A stretch of DNA of 64,000 bases from Enterocloster aldenensis (GCF_003434055.1 NZ_QVEX01000019.1:29551-93550), one strand, 5' to 3'. Positions 17,446 through 28,206 are shown, numbered from the stretch's first letter. Notes: generated by a model not told the origin, from the sequence alone. Numbers and translations are program-made.

Positions 17446-19440
17446 ATGAATTATTATGTATCGGCAGATGGGCCGCTGTTAGGCGACGGTTCACAGGACG
17501 CGCCCTTTCGCAGAATCGGCCAGGCGGCCGAAGCTGCCAGGCCCGGCGATACGGTCATTGTGGCGCCGGGCATATACCGGGAGTGTGTGAATCCTAAAAA
17601 TGGCGGTACATCTGACCGGAACCGGATTGTATACCGTTCCCAGGTACCGGGGGCAGCGGTCATCACCGGCGCAGAGGAGATAAGGGAATGGGACCATGTC
17701 AGGGACGACATATGGATGACAAGGATACCGAACGGTTTTTTCAGCGGTTACAATCCATATACTACCCAGATTGAGGGGGACTGGTACCGGGGGCTTGGGA
17801 GGATCAACCATACAGGACAGGTATACTTTAATGGTCAGGCCCTTTATGAGGAGGATTGCCTTGACCGGCTTTGGAACAATGAACCATTAGAATGGGCATG
17901 GGACAAGGAGTATTCCAGGCAGCACAAATGGTATACGGAGCAGGATGGGGACATCACTGTCATCTATGCCAGGTTCCCGGATGGGACACCCCATGGAAAC
18001 CGTGTGGAGGTCAATGTGCGGCGCAGGGTATTCTTTCCGGAACAGACCGGGGTAAACCATATTACTGTTTCCGGGTTTACCCTTAAGCAGGCAGCCACCC
18101 AATGGGCGCCTCCCACGGCATTCCAGGAGGGACTGATTGGACCGCATTGGAGTCTGGGATGGATCATTGAAGACTGCGTTATTTCCGATTCCCGTTGTTC
18201 GGGCATCAGCCTGGGCAAGTGCTGGCATCCTTCGGACAACCGTTGGACAAAGGAGCGCATTAAGTCAGGAACCCAGCTGGAACGGGACCTGGTACACTAT
18301 GCACAGCATACTGGCTGGAGCAGGGAGACGGTTGGTTCCCATATTGTCCGGCGCAACCGGATATTTAACTGCGGCCAGACTGGAATCGTGGGCCATTTAG
18401 GGGGGATCTTCTCACTGATTGAAGGGAATGAGATCCATCATATCAATACATACGGGGAGTTCAGCGGCTCTGAACTGGGCGGTATCAAACTGCACGGCGC
18501 CATTGACACAGTGATACGCCGCAACCATATCCACCACTGCCACAGGGGGATATGGCTGGACTGGCAGACCCAGGGAACCAGGGTTTCCTGCAACCTGTTC
18601 CATGATAACCATGGGGAGGAGGATACCCGCACCAGTGAGGATCTGTATATAGAAGTAAGCCATGGCCCGGCGCTTGTTGATAATAATCTGTTCCTTTCCC
18701 GGTTTGCGCTCAGGGAGCGTTCCCAGGGACTGGCCTTTGTCCACAATATAATTGCGGGGCCCATTGACATCGGAAGTTCTGAGGGAAGATTCACACCGTA
18801 TCATTTCCCACATGGGACAGATATCATGGGATGCATGACAATCAATAACGGTGATGACAGATTCTACAACAACATATTCATTCAGCCGGACCTGCCCGAA
18901 GAGAAGAGACGGGTCCGCAATCCCGAGGTGGCCAGACTGGTTGGGATGAATCCACAGGTGAATATCGAAGCAGGTCTGCATATTTACGATGGTTATCCGC
19001 TTCATGATGAGTATTACCATCAGTTTACGGATGAAGGGACGCCGGACACTTCCTGGGGTCGCCGTTATGATTATAACTGTCATCTGCCTGTATATATCAG
19101 CGGCAATGCATACTTTAACGGGGCCAGGCCCTATGGCAAGGAACAGCTGAGATATGTTGATACGGAGAACCAGGTTTATTTTAGTTTGATTGAAAAGGAT
19201 GGTTCCTATTATTTCAGCACCAATCTTTATGATTATCTGCCGCGGATGGAAACGGAGATGATTTCCACATCCATGTTGGGAATGTCCTTTGAAACGGAGC
19301 AGCCATATGAGGACCCGGATGGCTCACCAGTGCTTATTGATGAGGATTTCTTAGGCAGAAGGCGGGGGCAGCACCCTACACCAGGTCCATTTGAATATAC
19401 GGACATGGATACTGGGTTTGGTGAGATAAGGCTGGTATGA
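17446..19440 (+). CDS. GH120 beta-xylosidase
   Basis: A 664-aa intracellular right-handed beta-helix enzyme that matches GH120, whose type member is Thermoanaerobacterium XylC. It should release xylose from xylo-oligosaccharides. The candidate nucleophile is Asp372 in WLDWQTQGTR and the acid/base Glu403 in IEVSHGP, matching XylC Asp382 and Glu405. Other family segments are ISLGKCWHP, HLGGIFS and DDRFYNNIFI. No signal peptide is present. AAGGAGG precedes the ATG. It follows the ABC permeases by 45 bp, so imported xylosides are cleaved in the cytoplasm. Confidence 0.9.
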   Translation: MNYYVSADGPLLGDGSQDAPFRRIGQAAEAARPGDTVIVAPGIYRECVNPKNGGTSDRNRIVYRSQVPGAAVITGAEEIREWDHVRDDIWMTRIPNGFFSGYNPYTTQIEGDWYRGLGRINHTGQVYFNGQALYEEDCLDRLWNNEPLEWAWDKEYSRQHKWYTEQDGDITVIYARFPDGTPHGNRVEVNVRRRVFFPEQTGVNHITVSGFTLKQAATQWAPPTAFQEGLIGPHWSLGWIIEDCVISDSRCSGISLGKCWHPSDNRWTKERIKSGTQLERDLVHYAQHTGWSRETVGSHIVRRNRIFNCGQTGIVGHLGGIFSLIEGNEIHHINTYGEFSGSELGGIKLHGAIDTVIRRNHIHHCHRGIWLDWQTQGTRVSCNLFHDNHGEEDTRTSEDLYIEVSHGPALVDNNLFLSRFALRERSQGLAFVHNIIAGPIDIGSSEGRFTPYHFPHGTDIMGCMTINNGDDRFYNNIFIQPDLPEEKRRVRNPEVARLVGMNPQVNIEAGLHIYDGYPLHDEYYHQFTDEGTPDTSWGRRYDYNCHLPVYISGNAYFNGARPYGKEQLRYVDTENQVYFSLIEKDGSYYFSTNLYDYLPRMETEMISTSMLGMSFETEQPYEDPDGSPVLIDEDFLGRRRGQHPTPGPFEYTDMDTGFGEIRLV

Positions 19441-20387
19441 TAATGGAGCATTTAGTTTTCAGCCTTAATTCAGTCCTGCCCGTATTCATGGTAATGGGAA
19501 TTGGTTTCTATTTGGGGAGACGCAATCTATTGACAGGGGATTTTGTGGGACAGGCCACGTCATTGGTATTCTATACAGCGCTCCCGGCAAAATTATTCCT
19601 GGATGTATCCCGCAGTAACTTTTCCGATTGTCTGGATATAGGGTTTACTGCATATTTACTACTCTGCACTTGTGCGGCCTTTGCAGGAGCCTGGATTTTA
19701 TGTGTTCTTTTAGTCAGGGACAGGGCAGCTGTCAGCGCTGTTGTCCATAGTGCATTCAGGGGGAATTTTGTGTATCTGGGACTTCCCATCTGTCAGAGTA
19801 TACTGGGACGGGAATCCGTTCTATCCGCCATTATGGTGGTTACTTTTGTGCTCCCTTTTTATAATGTACTGGCAACCATTGTCCTGTCCTACTATGACCC
19901 CTCAGGCAGGAAAGTAAGCTGGAAGAGGATGCTTAAGGATATTTTAACCAATCCCATGATTGTTGCCATTCTCGCAGCCCTGCCGTTTTCGCTGCTGGGA
20001 ATTAAGCTTCCGCCTGTGTTTGAGAAGCCGCTGGCCTACCTGGGGCAGATGTCAACGCCCATGGCCCTTATATTAATCGGGGCAGGTATCAGACCTTCGT
20101 CCTTTGCAGGCAGGGGAACGTGGATTGGTTTTGGCGCTATTTATAAAGTGGTGGTCACACCCCTTGTATTTGCAGTTCCAATGCAGTGGATGGGGTTTAA
20201 CCCGGAGCAGATTGTGACAGCATTTGTGATGTTTGCAGTTCCATCTGCCATGAATGTATATATTGTAACCAAGAAGATGGGCGGGGACGGAGAACTGGGA
20301 GCCGCGATTATTACGGTTTCCATGCTTCTATCAGCAGTTACGCTGCCCATGGGGATTTGGGTGATTAAAACCTTGGGAATCATATAA
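19437..20387 (+). CDS. AEC-family transporter
   Basis: A 316-aa auxin-efflux-carrier (AEC) family membrane protein with about ten hydrophobic helices. It shows the characteristic N-terminal PVFMVMGIGFYLGRR and central RGNFVYLGLPI segments, and C-terminal ITVSMLLSAVTLPMG. The start overlaps the GH120 stop (ATGA), so the two are coupled. Family members move organic acids such as malate; whether this one exports a fermentation acid or carries a sugar acid is unknown. Confidence 0.88.
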   Translation: MIMEHLVFSLNSVLPVFMVMGIGFYLGRRNLLTGDFVGQATSLVFYTALPAKLFLDVSRSNFSDCLDIGFTAYLLLCTCAAFAGAWILCVLLVRDRAAVSAVVHSAFRGNFVYLGLPICQSILGRESVLSAIMVVTFVLPFYNVLATIVLSYYDPSGRKVSWKRMLKDILTNPMIVAILAALPFSLLGIKLPPVFEKPLAYLGQMSTPMALILIGAGIRPSSFAGRGTWIGFGAIYKVVVTPLVFAVPMQWMGFNPEQIVTAFVMFAVPSAMNVYIVTKKMGGDGELGAAIITVSMLLSAVTLPMGIWVIKTLGII

Positions 20388-20462
20388 ATCCCACACCCCA
20401 TCCGGATGGTAAAGCATAGGGGAGGAGCGGACAGGAAACAAACAGAAAGACAACAAACAGAA

Positions 20463-20516
20463 AGGAAGCATGGCCGATTCCCACATTAATCCGGGATGCG
20501 GCCATGCTTCCTGTTT
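20463..20516. terminator. Bidirectional terminator between convergent genes
   Basis: A 13-bp perfect stem AGGAAGCATGGCC (20463-20475) / GGCCATGCTTCCT (20500-20512) is followed by GTTT on the plus strand; on the minus strand it runs into a T-rich tract (complement of the two AACAAACAGAAAG repeats). It ends both the AEC gene and the minus-strand ATPase gene. Confidence 0.8.
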
Positions 20517-20562
20517 ATATTTTCATGGGCGGCAATTAAGGAACCCCAAAAATCCCTTCCCC

Positions 20563-22425
20563 TCAGATACTCACCAGATGATACTGTATCTGATTGGCTG
20601 TCAATAGCTGCGCCTCCCGCTGATGGCAGGTGAATATGATGATTTGGCTGTCATAAGCCTTTACCAGCCACTTAAGAGCTGTTTTCAGCCGCTCGTCATC
20701 ATACAGCACAAAGCTGTCGTCAAAGATAAGGGGCATGGAATCCCGGCCGTTCTGGATCAGCTTGGCCGCCGCCAGGCGGACCGCCAGATAAATTTGGTCC
20801 ATGGTGCCGCTGCTTACCTGTTCGATGGGCACAAGCTTGCCCGGGGTGTTCATGAATACATCCATGTTTTCATTGATGCTCATGCTGGTATAGATGCCTC
20901 CCGTAATACCTGATATCAGATCTGAGGCTGTCTTGTTCAGGTATAAGCCAAAGGAATCCCGGATGGTGGTGGAAAGGGCGGTCATGGTGTCCTGGGCCAG
21001 GTCGATGGCGTTCAGTTCTTCCTGGGCCCGCTCATTTTCCGCAAGTATCTGTTTTAAACCCTCAGCCTTTGTCCGGCAGTCAGCCAGGTGCTCCAGCTTC
21101 TGTTCCAGTTCCCACTGGATGCGCTGCTGCTGTTCGATTTCCTCTGAAAATATCTCCTCATTGGCCTGGAGGCGGCTGATTTCTTCCGACAGCTGGCTTA
21201 AGGTCTGTTCTGATTGCTCCACGGCTTTGCTCAGGCGGAGGAACTCAGCCATCTTGGTTTCCAGCGCCTTCATGGCGTCCGGCGATATGGAGGAATCCCC
21301 CAGGTGGCGTGCGAATATCTCCTGGAGCAGCCGTGTATTGGTCTCCAGCTCCTTTTTAAAGCGCCGGTTCTTGTTCAGCTGCAGGATGGCAGCCACAAGG
21401 GCCGCCGCCGCAACCCCGCCAGTGATTCCCGCGGCCGCGGCCATATGGATTGGCAGCCTGATTGCATCATGGATGATCTGGGGCGCTCCAAGGCACAATC
21501 CGGCAAAACCGCCGCAGGCCAGGGCCACCATGAATAACAGGACTGCCCAGACTGTCCTGGACTTCCTGCTGCAGGCTGCCCGGGTCACCTCATATTCACT
21601 GTAAAGCTTCTTGGTGTCATCAATATAAACCTGGACAGAATCCCTGTCCGTGAACTGGCTGCCAAGCAGGATCTGGCGCCCCTTGGCTGTTTTTTCCAGG
21701 AGGCCTTCCTTTTCCTTCTGGAGGCTGTCTAACTGCTGCCGGATTTCCATTTTCCTGGTACGGCAGGCAATCAGCTGGTTGGCATATTCAGGCGCGGATA
21801 TCTCCTGTTCAATCTTGCGGATTTCCCCCAGCAGGGCCGCATAACTTCTTGCGGCTTCCGGTACCATCTGGTTCTCCAGCTCGCGGCGCTGGGCCTTTAG
21901 GTAGGAGGTTGCCTTGGTTATGTTAAGGGCAATGCTTCCCGAGGTGTTGAGGTTGGCAATGTAGTTCCTCAGTTCGGACACCATCCCTCCGTCCGTGGCG
22001 CATTTGAGCTGTCCGATGCTGATGGTGTTGTCGTAAGCGGTTTCGGAAAGTCCGCAGCGCAGCTGGTCCAAAAGTGCCTTGGTGGGTTCCAGCTCCCTGC
22101 CAAGGGTCTCATTGACAATGGTCAGTTCCCTGCCCCTTTTGTGGAACCTGCGCTGGATGCGGTAAACCTGTCCTTCGCTTTCCAGGCGCAGCCATCCTTC
22201 GTAGGTGCCGCTTCCCTGCCACGGTTCGTATCTGCTGTAGGTATCATTTCTGGCAGCCCGTCCTCTCTGCCGTTCCAGGCCGAACAGCATGCCTTTTATA
22301 AATGTGTGCAGCGTGGATTTGCCGGCCTCGTTTTTGCCGTAGACCACATTCATCCCATCCTGAAAGGAGATGTCCTGGTCGTGAAGCTTGCCGAAGCCGT
22401 CAATGTGCAGACTCAGTATCTTCAT
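20563..22425 (-). CDS. SbcC/YhaN-like coiled-coil ATPase
   Basis: A 620-aa SMC/Rad50-type ATPase, partner of the SbcD-like nuclease encoded 4 nt upstream. Walker A is GKNEAGKST near residue 35. The signature VSSGTMDQIYLAVRLA and Walker B LIFDDSF are near the C terminus. Coiled-coil arms lie at about 175-270 and 365-470. Between them is an unusual hydrophobic hairpin (about 290-345), as in Bacillus YhaN, so the protein may be membrane tethered. The start at 22425 (MKILSLHIDGFG) has AAGGAG 8 nt upstream. Likely role: DNA end processing or repair. Confidence 0.85.
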   Translation of the reverse strand: MKILSLHIDGFGKLHDQDISFQDGMNVVYGKNEAGKSTLHTFIKGMLFGLERQRGRAARNDTYSRYEPWQGSGTYEGWLRLESEGQVYRIQRRFHKRGRELTIVNETLGRELEPTKALLDQLRCGLSETAYDNTISIGQLKCATDGGMVSELRNYIANLNTSGSIALNITKATSYLKAQRRELENQMVPEAARSYAALLGEIRKIEQEISAPEYANQLIACRTRKMEIRQQLDSLQKEKEGLLEKTAKGRQILLGSQFTDRDSVQVYIDDTKKLYSEYEVTRAACSRKSRTVWAVLLFMVALACGGFAGLCLGAPQIIHDAIRLPIHMAAAAGITGGVAAAALVAAILQLNKNRRFKKELETNTRLLQEIFARHLGDSSISPDAMKALETKMAEFLRLSKAVEQSEQTLSQLSEEISRLQANEEIFSEEIEQQQRIQWELEQKLEHLADCRTKAEGLKQILAENERAQEELNAIDLAQDTMTALSTTIRDSFGLYLNKTASDLISGITGGIYTSMSINENMDVFMNTPGKLVPIEQVSSGTMDQIYLAVRLAAAKLIQNGRDSMPLIFDDSFVLYDDERLKTALKWLVKAYDSQIIIFTCHQREAQLLTANQIQYHLVSI

Positions 22426-22429
22426 GGGT

Positions 22430-23500
22430 TCAGCTCCTTTCATCCGTGGTCCGAAGCAGTGCGTTGACTCCGTAATATAATGCTTTCTTTTCCACGGGGC
22501 TCATGTTTTCTTTTTGAAGGGCCTGGATAAAAAATCCTATCATGTCGCTGGAATGCTCTGCAAAAAGGGCTGAAAAATCATACTGAGGTTCAGAATCATC
22601 CAGGATCTCGGCTATCCTGAAACGTGAGGAAAGCTGCTCCAGATCAAACTCAATGTCAGGATCCCTCATGCCCTTTAGCCGGAAACGGTAGATATTCTGC
22701 TGGCCGCGGTTCTCAATCTCCCTGGCAATCCGGTCAGACAGTTCACCGTTGGTGGTGTCCTTGGAGACATTCACTGCCAGAGGAATGTATTGAAGGCTTG
22801 CTGCCGGGATGAACTGCAGGCTTGTCAGCTTTCTTGTGAGCGGATGCACCTCCCCGGCATAATATCCGTGGGCGCCTGTTTCCGTCAGGTCCAGCGGTTC
22901 GGGGGAGCCGCAGTAGGCCATCTTTCCCTCGCCTACGATATGGGGCTTGTGGATATGACCCAGGGCTATGTAAGAAAATGGCGACAGCTCCAGGCTGTTA
23001 AAGTTAATGGGCAGATGGGACGCATCGCCCCCATGGGCCATGAGGATTTGGATCCTGCTGTTTAAGGGAACCTGGATGTCGTCCAGAAGGGGTTCCTTAA
23101 TCTCTGTGCGGTGGTAGCTGAAGCCATGTACCTCCGTGTTGATGTCCTCAAAGTAAACAGAAGTCAGGTTTTCATCCATCAGGAATGTCACATTAGGACT
23201 CCATGTAAAACTCAAAAGGGCGGAATTATCCCGTATACGGTCGTGGTTGCCTGCTATGATAATGACCTTTGTGGAGGGAATGGAGGAAAACAGGTAATTG
23301 ACCTCCTTCAGGTCCTTCATTAACGGCTGCCTGTGGAACAGGTCCCCGCTGATGAATAAGCAGTCCGCATCCATCTCTTTTGTATGTTCAATGATTATCC
23401 GGAATGTATCTTTGATTGCCTGGGCCCGTTCCTTGCCCCACGGCTTGTTGGCATCGGGACACATACCCCAGTGGATATCCCCGGTGTGGATGAATTTCAT
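22430..23500 (-). CDS. SbcD/YhaO-like DNA repair exonuclease
   Basis: A 356-aa calcineurin-like metallophosphoesterase of the SbcD/Mre11/YhaO group. The metal-binding motifs are in order: HTGDIHWG (DxH), SGDLFHR (GD), AGNHDR (GNHD), AHGGD and LGHIHKP (GHxH). The start at 23500 (MKFIHTGD) has GGAGGCAGAC immediately upstream; a longer frame to 23557 has no such site. It forms a two-gene unit with the ATPase downstream and follows asnS by 90 bp. Confidence 0.9.
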   Translation of the reverse strand: MKFIHTGDIHWGMCPDANKPWGKERAQAIKDTFRIIIEHTKEMDADCLFISGDLFHRQPLMKDLKEVNYLFSSIPSTKVIIIAGNHDRIRDNSALLSFTWSPNVTFLMDENLTSVYFEDINTEVHGFSYHRTEIKEPLLDDIQVPLNSRIQILMAHGGDASHLPINFNSLELSPFSYIALGHIHKPHIVGEGKMAYCGSPEPLDLTETGAHGYYAGEVHPLTRKLTSLQFIPAASLQYIPLAVNVSKDTTNGELSDRIAREIENRGQQNIYRFRLKGMRDPDIEFDLEQLSSRFRIAEILDDSEPQYDFSALFAEHSSDMIGFFIQALQKENMSPVEKKALYYGVNALLRTTDERS

Positions 23501-23589
23501 GTCTGCCTCCTGTTGGTTTATGGTTGGCGTGCCCCCGCCCGGGGCATTGGCGGACAATGTCCCGGGCGGCTAGATGTACCAGGTGTTCT

Positions 23590-24981
23590 TTACAGCTCGC
23601 AGTTATTAACGGTTCTTGGGAATGGCACAACATCCCGGATGTTGCCCATGCCGGTCAGATACATGACACAGCGCTCAAAGCCAAGTCCGAAGCCGGCGTG
23701 GCGGGTGGAGCCGTATTTCCTTAAATCCAGGTAGAAGTCATAGTCCTCCTTGTGAAGGCCAAGCTCATCCATCCTTGCCACCAGCTTATCCAGATTGTCC
23801 TCCCTCTGGCTGCCGCCGATGATTTCTCCGATGCCGGGAACAAGACAGTCAACCGCGGCAACCGTCTTGTTGTCCGGGTTCATCTTCATATAGAAGGCCT
23901 TGATTTCCTTTGGATAATCGGTTACGAATACAGGCTTTTTGAACACCTTTTCAGTCAGATAGCGCTCATGCTCTGTCTGAAGGTCGCAGCCCCAGGATAC
24001 CTTGTAGTCAAACTCGTCATTGTGCTTCTCAAGCAGCTCCACTGCATCCGTGTAAGTAATATGGCCGAATTCTGATTCCAGGACATTGTGGAGGCGCTCC
24101 AGCAAGCCCTTGTCCACGAACTGGTTGAAGAAGTTCATTTCCTCCGGTGCGCGTTCCAGGACAAAGCGGATGATATACTTGAGCATTCCCTCGGCCAGGC
24201 GCATGTCATCATCCAGGTCGGCAAACGCCATCTCAGGCTCAATCATCCAGAATTCGGCTGCATGGCGCGCCGTGTTGGAGTTCTCGGCCCGGAACGTAGG
24301 GCCAAAGGTATATACGTTGCGGAATGCCATTGCGTAGGTTTCGGCATTGAGCTGGCCGCTTACGGTCAGGTTGGTTGCCTTATTAAAGAAGTCCTGGCTA
24401 AAATCCACCTTGCCGTCCTCTGTCTTGGGGATGTTGTTCAGGTCCAGGGTGGTTACCTGGAACATTTCCCCGGCGCCCTCACAGTCACTGCCTGTTATCA
24501 GCGGTGTGTGCACATATACAAAATCCCGTTCCTGGAAATACTGATGGATGGCATACGCAACCAGGGAGCGCACACGGAATACTGCCTGGAAGGTATTGGT
24601 CCTTGGACGCAGATGGGAAATCGTGCGCAGATACTCAAAGGAGTGGCGTTTTTTCTGAAGCGGGTAATCGGAAGCAGAGGCGCCTTCCACGGTCACTTCT
24701 GTGGCCTGTATCTCAAAGGGCTGTTTGGCCTGGGGCGTGGCCACCAGGGTTCCCTTTGCGATGATGGCAGTACCCACATTCATCTTGGAAATCTCTGCAA
24801 AATTAGAAAGGCTGTCGTGATACACAACCTGAAGCGTTTCAAAATAACTTCCGTCACTTACCACAATAAAGCCAAAGGCTTTGGAATCCCGCAGACTGCG
24901 GACCCACCCTCCAATGCTTACTTCCTTGTCCAGATAGTTCTTCGGATGCTTATAAAGTTCTCTTACGGTAATCAGATCCAT
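23590..24981 (-). CDS. asnS: Asparaginyl-tRNA synthetase
   Basis: A 463-aa class IIb aminoacyl-tRNA synthetase that charges tRNA-Asn. An N-terminal OB-fold anticodon-binding domain (about residues 18-105) precedes the catalytic domain. Motif 2 is [11 protein letters not shown] with the Asn-type [11 protein letters not shown], and motif 3 is [15 protein letters not shown]. The length is standard for bacterial AsnRS. Preceded by AAAGGAGATT. No T-box leader is visible between the promoter at 25065-25093 and the start. Confidence 0.97.
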   Translation of the reverse strand: MDLITVRELYKHPKNYLDKEVSIGGWVRSLRDSKAFGFIVVSDGSYFETLQVVYHDSLSNFAEISKMNVGTAIIAKGTLVATPQAKQPFEIQATEVTVEGASASDYPLQKKRHSFEYLRTISHLRPRTNTFQAVFRVRSLVAYAIHQYFQERDFVYVHTPLITGSDCEGAGEMFQVTTLDLNNIPKTEDGKVDFSQDFFNKATNLTVSGQLNAETYAMAFRNVYTFGPTFRAENSNTARHAAEFWMIEPEMAFADLDDDMRLAEGMLKYIIRFVLERAPEEMNFFNQFVDKGLLERLHNVLESEFGHITYTDAVELLEKHNDEFDYKVSWGCDLQTEHERYLTEKVFKKPVFVTDYPKEIKAFYMKMNPDNKTVAAVDCLVPGIGEIIGGSQREDNLDKLVARMDELGLHKEDYDFYLDLRKYGSTRHAGFGLGFERCVMYLTGMGNIRDVVPFPRTVNNCEL

Positions 24982-25064
24982 GACTGATAATCTCCTTTTC
25001 TTTTCTCTCTATCGATACAGTATCCCCAATTCCCCAGGAAATGGACGGTAACTACATATACGTG

Positions 25065-25093
25065 ATTATAAGATATTTCCCGTAATGTTTCAA
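25065..25093 (-). promoter_or_regulatory. asnS promoter
   Basis: On the minus strand TTGAAA (25088-25093), a 17-bp spacer and TATAAT (25065-25070) lie about 85 bp before the asnS start. Confidence 0.75.
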
Positions 25094-25360
25094 GATTATT
25101 CTGTCTTCCTATTTATAATGTATGCCCATGGGACCTGACGGTGGTAGAAATTAACAGTTATAAGGCGGGATTTATCTGATATGATGTTTGTGCGGACATT
25201 GGACCGGAATCAGACAAATTGCGCGGGGTGGGGGTGGGATATTTAGTGGTAAAATCCATTGTGAGGCACTAGATATGGGGAAAATCGGTGCGAAATGGTT
25301 ATTTTAGGAAGAAAATGTCGGAAAAATGCACAAAAACGGTGAAATAAATTCAAAAATTTA

Positions 25361-25389
25361 TGTACTATTTACGAAGTTTGTGCTATAAT
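25361..25389 (+). promoter_or_regulatory. glgC promoter
   Basis: An extended -10, TGCTATAAT (25381-25389), with a weak -35 TGTACT (25361-25366) at 17-bp spacing, about 38 bp before the glgC start. Confidence 0.65.
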
Positions 25390-25426
25390 TAAAATTACAA
25401 AAATTTTAACAGCAAGAGGTGATAAC

Positions 25427-26701
25427 GTGATTAAAAAAGAAATGATAGCCATGCTTTTAGCAGGCGGACAGGGAAGCCGCCTTGGCGTACTGACGCAGAA
25501 AGTAGCCAAGCCGGCCGTATCTTTTGGGGGAAAGTACCGAATCATTGATTTTCCACTGAGTAACTGTATCAATTCCGGGGTAGATACCGTCGGGGTCCTG
25601 ACACAGTACCAGCCATTGCGTTTAAATACCCATATCGGGATTGGTATTCCGTGGGATTTGGACCGGAACGTGGGCGGTGTGACCATTTTGTCACCATATG
25701 AGCGCAGCAAAGGCAGTGACTGGTATACCGGTACTGCTAATGCAATCTATCAGAACCTGGAGTATATGGAGTCATATAATCCTGAATATGTGCTGATTTT
25801 ATCCGGCGACCATATCTATAAGATGGATTATGAGGTAATGCTGGACTATCACAAAGCCAATAACGCAGATATCACCATTGCTGCCATGCCTGTACCCATT
25901 GAAGAAGCAAGCCGTTTCGGCATCCTGATTACGGACGAGTCCAACCGTATCATGGAATTTGAAGAGAAGCCCCCAGTGCCGAGAAGCAACCTTGCATCCA
26001 TGGGTATCTACATATTCAGCTGGCCGGTGCTTAAGGAAGCCCTGATTAAGATGAAGGACGAGCCTGGGTGTGACTTCGGCAAGCATATCATCCCCTACTG
26101 CCATGCAAAGGGAGACAGGGAATTTGCTTATGAGTACAATGGATACTGGAAGGACGTGGGTACCCTTGGTTCCTATTGGGAAGCCAATATGGAGCTGATA
26201 GACATCATTCCTGAGTTTAACCTGTATGAAGAATACTGGAAGATTTACACCAAGAGCGACGTAATCCCGCCTCAGTACATATCAAGTGAAGCCAGCATCG
26301 AGAGAAGCATCATCGGTGAAGGCACGGAGATTTACGGAGAGGTTGTAAACTCTGTAATCGGCGCAGGAGTCACCATTGCAAAGGGAGCCGTGGTACGTGA
26401 TTCCATTATCATGCAGGGCTGTGTAATCGGCGCAGGAAGCGTTGTGGACAAAGCGATTGTCGCGGAGAACGTGAAGATCGGTTCCGGCGTGGAGATTGGA
26501 GTGGGCGAGTATGCGCCCAGTGCATATGACCCCAAGGTCTATCAGTTTGACATTGTAACCATTGGTGAGAATTCCATTGTGCCTGACGGGGTTAAGATTG
26601 GGAAGAATACTGCCATAGCAGGCGATACAACCGTAAGTGACTATCCTGACGGATTACTGGCAAGCGGAAATTACATTATAAAGGCAGGTGGCGTAAAATG
26701 A
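25427..26701 (+). CDS. glgC: Glucose-1-phosphate adenylyltransferase, catalytic subunit
   Basis: A 424-aa enzyme making ADP-glucose from ATP and glucose 1-phosphate, the first committed step of glycogen synthesis. An N-terminal nucleotidyltransferase domain ([15 protein letters not shown] near residue 10; [32 protein letters not shown]) is followed by a left-handed beta-helix repeat domain from about residue 280. It starts with GTG, supported by AGAGGTGATAAC. It overlaps glgD by 4 nt, and the two products likely form a heteromeric enzyme. Confidence 0.96.
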   Translation: MIKKEMIAMLLAGGQGSRLGVLTQKVAKPAVSFGGKYRIIDFPLSNCINSGVDTVGVLTQYQPLRLNTHIGIGIPWDLDRNVGGVTILSPYERSKGSDWYTGTANAIYQNLEYMESYNPEYVLILSGDHIYKMDYEVMLDYHKANNADITIAAMPVPIEEASRFGILITDESNRIMEFEEKPPVPRSNLASMGIYIFSWPVLKEALIKMKDEPGCDFGKHIIPYCHAKGDREFAYEYNGYWKDVGTLGSYWEANMELIDIIPEFNLYEEYWKIYTKSDVIPPQYISSEASIERSIIGEGTEIYGEVVNSVIGAGVTIAKGAVVRDSIIMQGCVIGAGSVVDKAIVAENVKIGSGVEIGVGEYAPSAYDPKVYQFDIVTIGENSIVPDGVKIGKNTAIAGDTTVSDYPDGLLASGNYIIKAGGVK

Positions 26702-27819
26702 GAGCAATCGGTATTGTATTAGCTGGTGGTAACAGCAAGAGGATGCGGGAACTTTCAAATAAAAGGGCAGTGGCTGCCATGCCGGTTGCAGGAAGCTACC
26801 GCAGTATTGATTTTGCATTGAGCAACATGACCAATTCCCACATCCAGAATGTGGCGGTATTTACACAGTACAATTCCAGGTCCCTGAACCTGCATTTAAG
26901 TTCCTCCAAGTGGTGGGATTTCGGACGCAAACAGGGCGGATTATTCGTATTCACGCCATCTATCACACCGGAGAACGGGGACTGGTACCGTGGAACGGCA
27001 GATGCCCTTTATCAGAACCTGACATTCTTAAAGAACAGCCATGAGCCCTATGTGGTGATTGCGGCCGGCGACGGCGTGTATAAGCTGGACTACAACAAGG
27101 TCCTGGAATACCATATTGAGAAAAAGGCTGATATCACGGTTGTGTGCAAGGACATGGAAGACGGCACGGATGTGACCAGGTTTGGCTGTGTGAAGCTGAA
27201 TGACGACGGACGCATCACGGACTTTGAAGAAAAGCCCATGGCAAGCGATGCAACTACCATTTCCTGCGGTATCTATGTTATCCGCAGAAGGCAGCTCATC
27301 GAACTTTTGGAGCGCTGTGCGGCAGAAGACAGGTATGACCTGGTGAACGATATCCTTGTGCGTTATAAGAACCTGAAGAGGATTTATGCCTATAAGCTGA
27401 ACGGCTACTGGAATAATATCGCCTCTGTGGATTCCTACTACAAGACCAATATGGACTTCCTGAAGCCAGAGGTAAGGGATTATTTCTTTAAGCAGTACCC
27501 TGACGTGTACACCAAGATTGACGATTTACCGCCGGCCAAGTATAACCCTGGAGCCATTGTAAGGAATAGCCTGATTTCCAGCGGCTGTATCTTAAACGGC
27601 ACGGTTGAGAATTCCATTCTCTTTAAAAAGGCATATGTGGGCAATAACTGTGTGATTAAGAATTCCATCATCCTGAACGATGTTTATATTGGAGACAACA
27701 CGGTGATTGAGAACTGCATCGTGGAGAGCAGGGATACAATCCGAGCCAACACCACACATATCGGCACACCGGAGAACATCAAAATCGTCGTGGAGAAGAA
27801 CGAGAGGTATACATTATAA
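26698..27819 (+). CDS. glgD: Glucose-1-phosphate adenylyltransferase, GlgD subunit
   Basis: A 373-aa GlgC paralogue typical of Firmicute glgCD operons, where GlgD is catalytically weak or inactive and modulates GlgC. The [14 protein letters not shown] loop differs from the Glg[11 protein letters not shown] loop, the conserved [13 protein letters not shown] is kept, and a hexapeptide-repeat beta-helix domain follows. The start overlaps the glgC stop (ATGA), indicating translational coupling. Confidence 0.94.
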   Translation: MRAIGIVLAGGNSKRMRELSNKRAVAAMPVAGSYRSIDFALSNMTNSHIQNVAVFTQYNSRSLNLHLSSSKWWDFGRKQGGLFVFTPSITPENGDWYRGTADALYQNLTFLKNSHEPYVVIAAGDGVYKLDYNKVLEYHIEKKADITVVCKDMEDGTDVTRFGCVKLNDDGRITDFEEKPMASDATTISCGIYVIRRRQLIELLERCAAEDRYDLVNDILVRYKNLKRIYAYKLNGYWNNIASVDSYYKTNMDFLKPEVRDYFFKQYPDVYTKIDDLPPAKYNPGAIVRNSLISSGCILNGTVENSILFKKAYVGNNCVIKNSIILNDVYIGDNTVIENCIVESRDTIRANTTHIGTPENIKIVVEKNERYTL

Positions 27820-27897
27820 GACGTGTCTGACCACGGGAATGCGCACGGGGAGCGCGCCTGTGGATGATGCGGGATAAGACGGAAGGGGTATAAGAAC

Positions 27898-28185
27898 ATG
27901 CAGGTTACGGACGTGAGAGTGAGACGGGTAGAAAAGGAAGGGAAGATGAAGGCAATTGTTTCCATCACCCTGGACAATGAATTCGTCATTCATGACATCA
28001 AGGTTATCGAGGGGGAGAAGGGGTTATTCATAGCCATGCCAAGCCGCAAGGCAGCGGACGGGGAATACCGTGATATTGCCCATCCCATCAACTCTAATAC
28101 AAGGGATATGATTCAGACCATTATTCTGAATAAGTATGAGACTACCCTGCTGGAGAACGAGGCGGCCGAGGAAGCGCTGGTATAA
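27898..28185 (+). CDS. spoVG: SpoVG, RNA/DNA-binding regulator
   Basis: A 95-aa SpoVG family protein ([15 protein letters not shown] start, [21 protein letters not shown] core, YRDIAHPIN). In Bacillus it affects septation and sporulation, and homologues bind nucleic acids. It follows glgD by 79 bp and is closed by a terminator. Its presence supports a spore-forming Firmicute. Confidence 0.96.
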   Translation: MQVTDVRVRRVEKEGKMKAIVSITLDNEFVIHDIKVIEGEKGLFIAMPSRKAADGEYRDIAHPINSNTRDMIQTIILNKYETTLLENEAAEEALV

Positions 28186-28206
28186 TACATATGTAAATTA
28201 AAAGTG

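Larger units (their letters stand above)
24982..25426. other. Divergent control region asnS / glgC
   Basis: A 445-bp gene-free stretch. It holds the asnS promoter (minus), the glgC promoter (plus) and, between them, G-rich then AT-rich DNA in which I see no RNA element. The T-box consensus AGGGTGGNACCGCG is not present on the minus strand. Confidence 0.6.

Noticed and set aside
24088..24987. 299-codon plus-strand open frame
   Set aside because: Fully antisense to asnS, with no recognisable domain.
24982..25065. T-box leader for asnS
   Set aside because: The T-box consensus and a terminator/antiterminator pair are not found in the short leader.
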